Source: Paulownia fortunei
Lineage: Eukaryota; Streptophyta; Magnoliopsida; Lamiales; Paulowniaceae
Reading direction: 5' to 3'
Assembly (NCBI GenBank): GCA_019321725.1
Contig: CM033107.1
Coordinates: 15,491,445-15,555,444 of the forward strand
Length of the DNA stretch: 64,000 nucleotides
How positions within the stretch are numbered: position 1 is the stretch's first letter; the number at the start of each line of letters is the position of its first letter. The position numbers and the translations under genes were made by a program. Below are positions 24,601 through 36,600 of this stretch, piece after piece. Below the pieces are notes generated by a model. It saw only the letters and a list, made by a program, of their open reading frames with translations. It searched no databases and was not told where the DNA came from.

Positions 24601-27600
24601 CATGTAGTATGAATACATGCTACGATGGAGCTCCTACTCAATTTGGGCACATCACACTCTAAACATCATACGAATCTTAGTCCAGTCACTTCTCAAGCGC
24701 CTGACATGTGCACTACTATAAATCACTTTCCAAAAAACGCCTTCTAGTAATTTGCACATTCGGCTACAAACAGGCTTTTATGAAGTTTGGACTTCATTAA
24801 TCGATCAAGTACGATCTCATCTTGGCCTCATGCTAAGGCTATTATAAGTATTAACCTTCCTCGCTGCTACAAGCGCGAAGGCGATCATTCGCATACCTCT
24901 TATGATCTACGAGTCTCATCCTACTCGCTATCAAAACGTCAGGGCGATTGCCCGTGTGAGTGGGTCAATCTAAGCTTGGTGACATTCACATATATCATAA
25001 TAGACACAGTATACTAACAAATTAATAAGAACTAAAATCTCATTAATAAAAGAAAATGTTCATACAGGCCCATAAACTCAAATCCTACTAAGTCCTATAC
25101 TACTAACATGCCTTTGGAACATATCTCTTTGCAAAGGCTTAGTAAAAGGAAGCGACTATATTGCTAGTTGGTACTACTTGACCTTGCGCAATGCTCTCTC
25201 GAATGAAGTGATATCTGGAGTCAATATGTTTGGTCATCCCATGATACTTTGGGGTTCTTAGCATATGCTAGTGCAGTTGTATTATCACAATAGACAACAA
25301 CTGTATCTTCAACATGCGCCGCAATGCGTAGACTCTGAAGGAATCTCCTCAACTAGATAGCTTCTTGAACTGCTAATGTACAAACAACGTACTCATCTTC
25401 CATGGTGGATAAAGAGATACAAAGCTGCTTCTTGCTACACCAAGTGCTAGCAGTGCCTACCAATAAGAATGCATATTTCGATGTGGATTTGCGCTCATCT
25501 TTATCCGCGATCCATCAACATCACTATATCCAATCAGCTTTAAACTACCTCCATGGTAGCACAAAGCAAGAACACTTATCCCCTTCAAATATCTAAGTAT
25601 CCTTTTAATCGCAGCCTAATGGTTGCGTCTAGGATTACTTTGATATCTACTCACCATTCCAACTGCAAAGCACATATCCGGTCGAGTACACATCATTGCG
25701 TACATCAAACTTCCTACTATGCTCACACACTAAGAACACAATTCTTGTCCATGGGTGTGTTAACAGGATTAGTATTATGCATACGGAATCGTTCTATAAT
25801 CCTCTTGATGCAAGTCTCTTGAGACAAACTCAAGAGTGTTCTAGAACGATCTTGATGTATTTTAACACCAAGTATGTATTCAACTTTTGGCATGTCTTTC
25901 ATCTCAAAAGTAGAGGACAACTACTTCTGAGCGGCGACAATCATCTCCATGTCATTCCCTGCCAACAAAATGTCGTCCACATTGTTCGTAAAATTTTTTA
26001 CAAACCGCAAGTGTACGATGTCAAGTTTTAAAAAATTGCATTAAGTACCATAGTTCAAATAGTCCTAATTTTATCTAGAAAATCAAGTGATGATTGGAAA
26101 ATAAAGTAAAGTAAGATAAAAATGCAAAGTCAAGAGTGAAGTTTTTAGAAACAATATAACAAACACCTTATGAGCAAGATATTTTAGAGGAATGACTCAC
26201 CTAATTATCACCTATGTCCTTCCTTCCAAAATATATCAATTTAAGTCAACAACACATGTAAGTTAAGAATTCCTAAGCTCATCAATTTCCTCTCTCGAGT
26301 GCCGAATTGATTATCAGTTCCAACATGAATTTCGATATCTCTATAAAAATTCAAGAATAAAACTCTACAAAAGTTCAATGAATTCTTCTTCAAAACTTCA
26401 AAGATTTCATAAGCTTATCAACTCTATGATTCCTAGGTTGTGTTATCCCTATGATCATGTATAATATTCCCTCTCTCGAGTGTCGAATCTCATACGTCAA
26501 ACAATCTCAATTAGTGATCAACTAATCAAGATGAAATACTAAACAAGATAACACAAACAAGATGAATAACTTCAACTAATATTATTTGGAATTCAAAACA
26601 TAGGATCAAATAAGATTACTTCATCCTCTAGAAAGAAATGTTTAGTTGACCATGGATGAATACAACTTCAAGAAATAAATAAGAAAGAACATGGAAATTG
26701 TTCACCAATTTGTGAAGTGGAAGGAATGGTTGAAGCTCTCCTTGTCTCCAAGAATAACTCCTTGTCTTGAATTGTAGAAAATGGAATGGGTCTTGTCTCC
26801 AAGCACCCAATGGCCTTCTTTGGTTCCAAGAACCAATCCTCCCTCTCCTTGGTTGATGTTGATCTTGCCCTTTTAAACTTCTCTTCAATGATTCTTTTCC
26901 CAAGAGTCTTCCAAAAGAAACCCTGAAATCCTTCCACTTTTATTGGCTTTTCTTCATAAGAAACCTGAAATCATTCCACTTTTCTTGTTTTTTCTTCAAA
27001 AGAAACCTAAAATCATTCTCCTTTTCTTGGCTTTTTCTCCTTTTTCTCTCCACCAATTTAGTGTATCCACTAGAGCATCGCATGGGTAATGATGTATAGG
27101 TGTATCTAATGTGTATATCTCATAAAAATGCCAAAACTCATTATCCATTGCCACTTGTAACAAAGAAAATGCATCAGCATCTTTTTGGTTAGCAGGATGG
27201 CGCCTAGGCGCCTTGTATTCTGTTTTGGCAGCCTCAAATGGCACCTAGGCGCCATGTTCCCGTTGCTGCTGTTTTTTCGTCCTTCACTTCAGTACTTTTA
27301 CACTATTCAGCCTCTTACAACTTGTTTTTGACATCTTTCAAGGATGCTTTTAACGTCTTCTAATGACTTGTAGCTCTATGTCTTGGCTTTCCATAGGCAC
27401 TTGAATCAACTAAATATGACATCGGTGGATAGAGTTATGCCTGAAATACTAAGATGTGTCATCCCAGAAAATTGCAGCCGAGTGCTGACTCTTGAACTCA
27501 GTTTTTCTCATTAAAATCGACTGAATTAGATTTTGTGGTAAACATAGAAGTTATAGATCAATCTCTTGGCTTTCTAATAGCTCAAGAATCAATTTGATAT

Positions 27601-30600
27601 GAAATTGGGGCCAAGAGTTATGAGTAAAATACGAAAACTGCTATCAGTAGCACCACAACTCGAATTTTTCAACATTTCAACCAAGTTTTTGATTTCTTTC
27701 CATTTTCTTCTCTTATTATCATTACCTACAAGATTTCAAACTAAATGCATAAAAAGTAACAAAAACACTTGAAAACAAACTAAATGTTAATCAAAAGACA
27801 TATGAATTATTGGTATAAAAACAACTTATCACACATATAGTGAGAGTATTAAGAAATTCCTCCTACTTCTCTTGACACACACACATAGTGGTCTCCTCGA
27901 TCATCGTAAAGCCTATCGTAGTGATAGCTCGATGAAATCGATGGTACCATTGTCTGGACAATTGTTTCAGTCCATAAATAGAATTTTTCAAGCGGCATAC
28001 TTTGCGCTCTTGTCCCATTTTTTAAAATCCCATGGGTTGATCCATATAGATCTCCTCATCCAACTTTCTATTGAGAAATATTGTCTTAACGTCCATCTGA
28101 AACAATTCCAGATCTAGGTGGGCGACAATGGCTAATATGAGGCGAATAGTGGCAAACCTCACCACCGAGGAGAATGTCTCTTCATAAACTTTACTCTCCT
28201 TTTGGGTATAACCATTCGCCATAAGTCGAGCTTTATAATTGTTAATTGCTCAATCTGCCTTGCACTTGACCTTTAGAACCCACTTGTTCCCAATGGTCTT
28301 ACATCTAGACGAAAGATCTACTAACTCCTAAACATGATTCTTAGCCATCGAGTTCAACTCTCTTCCATAGCAGCTATCTGCTCATTTGCATTTAGAGAAG
28401 TCACAACCTCATTATAAGTAGTTGGCTCATTAACATCCACAGAAGCACACATGAAAGATTCCCCTTCAATCTCATAATGCCGACGGAGTATTTTTCTACA
28501 TTTACTCCTATGCGTTTGTAGATTTTGAGGGCCTTCTTCCAGGGGATCACTCTCACTGAGTTTGGGGTTGCTTGTATTATCCCCATCAATTATTGGATAA
28601 GGCTGTGAAGCCTTAACCTTGCTAGGGACTTGAGCGCCGCCCTGAGGATCTTGCAACTCTTATAGTTCAAGGTCCCTCCTCCTCGAGGAAATTCACATCA
28701 CGGGACTCAATCTCAATCATTCCTCCATCAGGTTGTTCACTATACATTACATAGCCCTTTGAGTGGTCACAATACCTGATAAAGATATGTTTGACCGCTC
28801 TAGGACCAAGCTTCCCATGCTTATGAGAAGTATTATGAACAAACCCTGCCGATCCTCAAGGGCGGAAGCATTCTAAATTAGGCTTTCTGCTATGCTAAAG
28901 CTCATAGGATGTCAAAGGAACTGACTTAGAAGGCACACGGTTCAATATGTAGGGAGCAGTCAAAATTTCATCTCCCCAAAATGATATTGGAATATTTGCT
29001 TGCGCCATCATTGATCTACCCATATCCAGAAGTGTGTGATTCCTTCTCTCTGCAATCCCATTTTGTTGCAGAATGTGTGGAATCGTCAATTATCTTATGA
29101 TCCCCTTTTCCTCACACATTTGTCTAAACTGATCGGACAAATATTCTCACCCTCTATAAGTACATAGATGTAACATCCCTTAACCTAACTGCAGAGCCTA
29201 AACAAGCTGATACAGTTAAGTCAAGAAATGTTAATTTTTCATCAATACTAGAGTTATGGTTTTAATAAAAGTTCTCATTTTGAGCTATAAGAGAAAGAGC
29301 TTGAATCGTTTTAAACACACCATATATATATATATATCAAAAATGAGTACATCTGTTTAGAAAACCATAACAAAGCGACTTATTTAAAAACAAAACAGAG
29401 TTTTCAAAATATGATACAAAACAGCTCGAAGCATGACATATGAACAAATCTCTGTCCGGCCGCTTTAGAGACTCAGTCAACCTCTAAATCTGTACATTTC
29501 CACCTGCATCACATGAATCTAATGAGCTAAAGGCTTAGTAAGGTGAAACTGATGCAATAACAAATAGCGTACATACAAATCACATAAATGATTAAATGCA
29601 ATTTTCAATTTAATAACTTTCATTCATAAATCATTCTTTAGGGCCCTTGAAGTGTGGTACCTAACTAATAGCGATAGACCGTGATTTTCGGAACCTGTTC
29701 ATAATGATCGGCCAATAAGAGAACTAATACGGGGTTTCCATATTTGGTCTTTTAATCAGAGGTATTAGCCGTATTCTATCTCATTCATTGTGGCTTTCCT
29801 ATACCGGTTTTTCAATCTCAAGTATTTGCCACCATTTGTTGGGTCCGTTGGTCCTCCCGCGTCCCTTGTCTACCCGACCATCAATTAAGTACCATACTTC
29901 CTTTTCAAAAACCTCATTATATTCTTAATAGTGTCATGCTTCATGAACCATAAATGCATCAAACATTATATCATTTGACAAATAATAACAATCACATTAA
30001 AACATGAACAACATTATATGATTCTTGTGATACAGCAAATGAAAGCTTCAACTTACCTCAAGTCCACTTTGTGCTAAGTGAAAAGGTCAATCTCTTTGGA
30101 AGATAGGATGCATTAAAGGCCTAACATAATCAAATCATGTACCATTTAATATCCTTTTCATAAATCATTTAGTCTGTTCTAAATAAAATCATATACACTT
30201 TTCAATCTTTTGTAAACAATTCCATATCAATTACATAACCTTAAAAACAATGCATATTCCATATTTTACTACTAATTCAAGACATTAAACATTAGGGCAG
30301 CCATTAAATAACTAATAATTCAAACATAATTATTAGGGCAGCCCACAAAACATGAACATAATCCGAATTAAAATGACGTAAACTTGGTTCTAACTTAAAT
30401 TGATTCTAACCTTCAATTAAGCAAACTAATTGGTATTGTTCACAATCATTTGTAGGCACCTTCAAACACAATATAAGCATTACAAAATCAATAGAAACAA
30501 GTAAATTAAACAATTTCACAAGACTATCAATTTTGATAAAAACTAGCTTAACTAGCTTGGTTTTGGCTTTAAGTATAACTTAATTAAGTTTTCAATCATA

Positions 30601-33600
30601 CAAAAACATACTAAAACATGTAACCATCCAAGATAATACAAATTCATCATAAGAAACATTGAAAAAGAATATACCTTGATTAAATTGGAATTAAACTTCA
30701 AAATCAACGGTTTTCAAGCTTAAAAGGGTGGAAACTTGTTCTAGTTTGTGTTTTATGGATTCCTATGGATTGAATTCATTTTTTGTGAGAATGAGAGTGT
30801 AGAAATTTGAGAGAAACTTAGGAGAATAAGGGCTGGTCGTTTTTGAGGTGCTTCCACAAGAAATATAGATGAAAATGATTTTTTTGACCTTTCAAAGAGA
30901 GGTAAGTGGAGGGCTATGATTGGTTGCATCATGCTTGGTGTCTTCTCATGCCAAAAGCCACGTTTATGGGCTAGGGAGATGACAAAAATTGATGCTTTGG
31001 TGTTATAATCAAGTGCAATGCGGTTTAGGATGATTCCATGCAACTTAGTCAACAAACAAATCAAATTGCACCATTTGGCATACTTTTAGTTCTTAGCCAA
31101 ATGTAACATATTTCAAGTAAATATTTAGGCAATTAATCACTTTAGCATATAACTAGTATGGAGCAATACAAATAATTCATCTCATGACCATTCAACACAT
31201 CAATCTTCCTTAACCGAGATACCGAGTTTTTCACTACAAAAAGGCACTTAAGGAATATGTTAAATCAAGAAACAAAAGTTTGATCTCATATTTCATGTAC
31301 TAATGCATGTTAAAGCATAACTGAAGCATATAATAACAATTATTCATGTTCGTGCAATCATGCTATTTGTATGCCATAATTCGATAATGCATATTGATTA
31401 GATGCAAAATGGTTATTATTGGCTATGTAGGAGAGAATTGAGAATTGGGCATTACAATAGAACTTTAAGGTTCCTATCTCTTTGGTTCTCAACCTCCGCC
31501 AAGAATCGCTTAAAACAATCAAGCCCTTCTGACCGATTAGACAAGAGATATACTGACCCATAGCGTAAATAATCATCAATAAAAGTGAGAAAATAAAATG
31601 CATCGTGTCGTGCCCTCACATTTATGGGTCCACATATATTCAAGTAGATTAACTCTAGAGGATGAGTAGCCCTCTTTGCCTTTCCAAAAGGTATCCAACA
31701 GGCTTTTCCTGTCAGACATGGTTTACACATAAGAAGGTTAACTTTAGCGAGGTGGCCCGGAAAACCTTCTCAAGCAAACCTAGTAATCCTTTCTTGTCCT
31801 ATGTACCCTAATCTTGCATGCCACTTAACAGAATCAGAAATAGCATCAACAGTAGAATAAATATAAGAAACGCAATCATTGGATAATCTTAACATGAAAA
31901 ATTCATTATTCATAAATCCTAAGCCATAAAGGTTTTTGCCATAGAAAATAGACAAACTAGTTTGATCAAACAGGAAAGAAAAATCATGCCTAGAAAGTGC
32001 GCTAACTGAAAGTAAAGTATATCGAATGCTAGGTGCATATTGCACATCACTAAGGAGTAGCTCACGCCCAATGCCGAGCTTGAGCTGGTATGACACAACT
32101 CTAAGAACCTCCTCTTGTGCGCTATTCCCTATAGCAATGTAGTGGCTGCATGTTAGAACCCGATGATAATCTACAAATCCCGCTCGATCCCTTGTCACAT
32201 ATTTTGTTGCCCTTGTGTCTACAATCCAACCAATGAGAGAATTAGCAACAAAAACATGCGAGCATACAAATGAACTAAGAGAGCTAGGAGTTGGTCTTAC
32301 CTTCTTTGGCTCAATGCAATCACGAGCGAAGTGACCCAACTTGCCATAGTTAAAACATTTATCTTTCTTTTATCCACCCCTCTTGCCTTGGTGACGCTTC
32401 ATTGCCTTGTCACCTTATGGGACCAAGTTCTGGGTTTGACCCCTGCTTTGTCTAGCATCCATTTACTTGTTCCAACATTTGCCTTTGCTAAGCTTACGCT
32501 ATCCAGCATGTGCGATAAGAGCAGCTGCTTGTGCCCTCTCCGACTCTTGACGATCAGCTTTAAGCTTGAGATGACTAGCGACACTATCGAATGTATGGAT
32601 TTGCTCATTATGTGTAAGCACAAGCATGTCCCCAAGTCTGCTCAAGTAGCAACCTTAGGATAGCCAAAACTTGTTGTTCATCAATGAGCTCACTGCTAGT
32701 ATTTTGAAGCTCTTGAATCATATCCTTCATTACATCAAAATGTTGGGTCATCGAGTGTTTTGGGTCAAGTACATACTAATTGAAGTGCTACCGTACGTGA
32801 TCTTCAACACATCCCACAACTCTTTAGCTATGGGATACTTCTCGAACTCACGGATCAGATTATCGTGTATGCAACTCAACGTAGTAAAGCGTACACTCTT
32901 ATCTTGATCCACCCACTTATTGTATGCGTCCATATCACGACGATATTGGGTAGTTGGTCCATTTTTCAGTTCAGTTGGCATAAGAATCTTTCTTTTGTTC
33001 AACAAAAAATGGATTTTTCTATGTCACGTTGCATAGTTCTGGCCATCTAGTTTGCCAGTATCGTAGAGATCAGAAAAAGTTAGTTGGGCATCCATTACTG
33101 TATATTCTGAGCAATAAGTTAGTTACTGGTCTAAAATTTTATTCGGATCCAAGTAAATATTAATTCAGTTAGATCGAAAATTTCACCACAAAGGCTAGTA
33201 ATCATCTCCCACTGAATTTAGGATCACAATAAAAAAATTATTGATCCATGAATAAAATTAATAATGTCTATAAAAAATATACATACATCACACACGAATA
33301 ATCACAAAAAAAATGCAATTAAAAATATTATTTTGTAAGCCTATTACATTATTCAAATTTCTATCTAACCACAAAGGAAAAAAAAATAATTCTAGGCTTA
33401 ATAAAATAAATTGTAAATATTCAAATAAAAATCAAATTCTGCCCGTTTGGTAAAATTTTTATTTTTTTGGGCATGCGTGCCACTGGGCCCCCAGCTGTGG
33501 CTGCCTGCTGGTTTTTCTTTTTCTTTTTTAATAATAAAGTAATAGTTAACGCCCTGCTATTCTCCGGTACGCTTTTTCGGCGGATTCTATTTTTTTTGGT

Positions 33601-36600
33601 GAAGATTTTAAAAAATCATATCTTTCTCAATATTAACCCGTTTTTGACACATAATATATCGATTTTAGCATTTTTTTATGCTCTACAACATGACATCAAT
33701 ATTATGTATCAAGAATTAAAGAATAAATATAATTAAAATAATTTCTAAATCAAATTTAAACATGTATATGTACGTACAAATACAACATGCAATCTTCAAG
33801 GTCTATTTTCATGCTTGAATTTAAATCACAAATTTTAATGAATATCAAGCATAAATCTTGCATTCATTCATATCATGAAGGCGAGGTCAAGCTCAAATGG
33901 CTTTGATATCACTGTAAGCAATTCTAATCGCATATAGACAATTAACAATAAGTGAATTAATGTTACCTCAACATCGAAAATTCATTTGATTCACTCTTGA
34001 TGAAAAGCTTGCCTACAAGCTTCCCAAATGGAACCAAGATACAACTCACCTACAAGCCTCCCAAATGGAACTACGATCCTTCTCACTTGAGTGAATACTA
34101 CTAGAGCATTTACCGATTTTTCTACGCACCTTAAACCCTCAGAAACATCTTGTGGTGATATTCCAAGATTGACTAAGAGAGCAAATATGAAGGAGAATAT
34201 TTGAGCAAAATATGGATGCTCTTTTTGGTGTAAGGTTAACTTCTTCTACCTTTTATAAGACGAAGGAAAGAATGAATTGATTGCCTACTAATTGTTATTT
34301 TTCTTCCACTAACATTTGCCCACTAACATCAGACACTAATGACCTACATCAATGCTTGGATGATACAAAAAAAAAAGATCCTCCCCCAGCCTCTTGGATT
34401 ACTCTAATGCCCACTAACATTTGCCCACTAATGCCCACTAGCTTTGGACAGTTCAGAACAATTTATACCAGTGTTTAGGATAAGTTGGGAAGTCTTTCCC
34501 AACCATAAGAATTTGATCACAAGAAACTTTCTTAGTTTCAATTGCACTTAATTACGGGTAACATCGTAACTTCGCATATTCCAACCTTCATCACAACTTC
34601 ACCATAACCTAACTTTCTACACACATGTTGACATTTGAGATTTCACTCATGGCGGGGTCATATGCGAAACATGGCGCTTGAGCTCCTATACAGTTCAAAG
34701 ATTTGAGTTGCATCATTATTAACAGCTATAGCTTTTAGCACAGCAACAGACGCTTGATTCTACAACTAGTATTCGAACTAAGGCCAAGTGATCAATTCCC
34801 AAAAGAAGCAATTGTTAGGAAATGGATTGTTGGCCTATGTGGCACCAATAGCCTCATAGTAACTATTCGGAGGGTATTGTTGGTTTGTGTGGTAGCAATT
34901 GCCTTTGTTTTAGGGCTACACTTGACATTTGGTGCTTGGACTACTGCACGATTTAAAGATTTTTTGTGTTGCACTATTTCTAACATCTACAAAATTATCT
35001 ATAACCTTGAGCATAGTGGTAGGAGCTCTATGCTACAACACACTTGTGAGGCAAACTTAGCAAAGCTGCTAGTTAGGGTTTTAAGCGGCTAATTGCCCCA
35101 TATGGATTTGAAAGAGCTAAGTTTGCGACAAGAAGTATTAAAATCTAGTTGGACTGCATTTTTTGGATTGGTTAAGGTAGTGCACGGACCATTAGTTCAA
35201 GCATAAAGGAGACAACGAGTTAACAAGAGAAACCCAAATTAAGATAAAAAACGACAACTGTGTATCGCAATTTGCGAGGCAGGCAAATTGTCATTTGGAG
35301 CAAGCCATAGGCGAGTTTGCTAATGCCTTGAGACTGTCGTGCACTATATCAACATTAGAGGATCAGGTCCACGTGAAAGACACTCCAAGGAAAATGTCTG
35401 TACTTGTTTTGACAAAGACTCGGAGTGAGACGAATGCATAGGTCGTTTTAAGACAAAGGTTATGGAAGCCATTGTAGCTATGCAATTTGACTTGCTTAAT
35501 GGTCTAGGGTGGATATTGAGGAGATTCACAAGATTAGACCATGTGCAAGAAGGCATTGCTAGTGAAGGTGTTGACATGAGCGCACATGTTGTAGTAGGCA
35601 GAGCACCTTAAGCTTAAGGAGTTCGTGCCAAGTGAGATGCTACAGAGGTGGAAACTTCTTATCGCAAATAGAGCTTTACCCTGGGGGCCTTAATATCATA
35701 GAAGAGTTGGATAGAGATTCTGGATGGCTACAACTATTATCCCACTGACATATCAACCCTGTGGTATGGCTACAACTATTATCCCACTAACATTACGACG
35801 GTACTGAAGTTATGCTCAGATGGGAAATAGAACATGCAAGATAAATAATTGGGCGAGTTCAAGAAGAAGCTCAAAACAACTCTGGGGTTTGATTGAACGA
35901 CTTACTCCTAGAAAAGTCCATCCGTCGAGAAAGAACTTCACGAGCACATCATCACCATCATATAATCACTTGCCAAAAATCACAAACTTAAGGACTGGCC
36001 TATCCTCAAGTGTTAAAATGGTGTTAATGAATCTTCCACATTCATTTGGAAAGTAGAATCCATGATAATGGTTACACTATTTGATCTATTCTAAGTCTAA
36101 CCAAGGTTATACCTGTCATTATCAAATAACATCTGAAACTGCGTTTAGGGTGTATAAGTTTCTGATGTGTGTTGGATGATATATCATATTTGTTCTCCTC
36201 AAATAATTGTATTGTAAGTGACTGAAATATATGAGAAAAACACATATATTATAAGTGTACATTAGTACAGTGTGAAGTTGTCATTAATCCTCTGGGTGTG
36301 GAGCTAATTTATGGTCAGTGAGGTCATTCCTAAATTGTGGTTACTGGTCAAATGACCCCACTGACCATTAAAAAATCTAATTACTTTCAGTATGGTACTT
36401 GATTTTGTTAAAATCTTCTTTTTAATTGACCCAATTTTAGAGAGTGGAAGATAAGAAAGGGGTCAATATCCTTAAAAGAAGTGGTTTTTATACTTAAAGA
36501 AGCAGTTTCTTTATCATTGCATTTGTTCGTGTCTATTCATTGAAGTGTGCAAGTTTTTTATTCTTTATGGTTTATAAGCTGATTTTTATCGAAGTTGATT

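Larger units (their letters stand above)
25080..33095 (-). pseudogene. Copia gag-pol of element C, interrupted by two solo LTRs
   Basis: From high to low coordinates: gag from ATG near 33095 ([29 protein letters not shown]), zinc knuckle remnant [14 protein letters not shown] (about 32340; second Cys changed to Tyr), protease [10 protein letters not shown] in place of D-S/T-GA (about 32230), GAG-pre-integrase [14 protein letters not shown] (about 31800), integrase start [13 protein letters not shown] (about 31660), integrase end [16 protein letters not shown] (about 29060), RT with [18 protein letters not shown] and [11 protein letters not shown] (28022-28222), RT end [12 protein letters not shown] (about 25880), RNase H with [13 protein letters not shown] (about 25500) and a terminal [23 protein letters not shown] tail (about 25100). 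Stops and frame changes abound. Order is that of Ty1/copia. When the two inserted solo LTRs are taken out, the frame order is continuous. Confidence 0.88.

Noticed and set aside
26996..27244. 82-codon - strand frame ([11 protein letters not shown]...) in solo LTR 1
   Set aside because: It lies wholly within a solo LTR with defined ends; no domain was recognised and LTRs of this type do not encode proteins there.
33467..33736. 89-codon + strand frame with a Phe run
   Set aside because: Low complexity and lies in the leader of a - strand copia element.
34754..35092. 112-codon + strand frame in intron 1
   Set aside because: No recognisable motif, no codon-level support, and it lies within intron sequence of a gene on the same strand.
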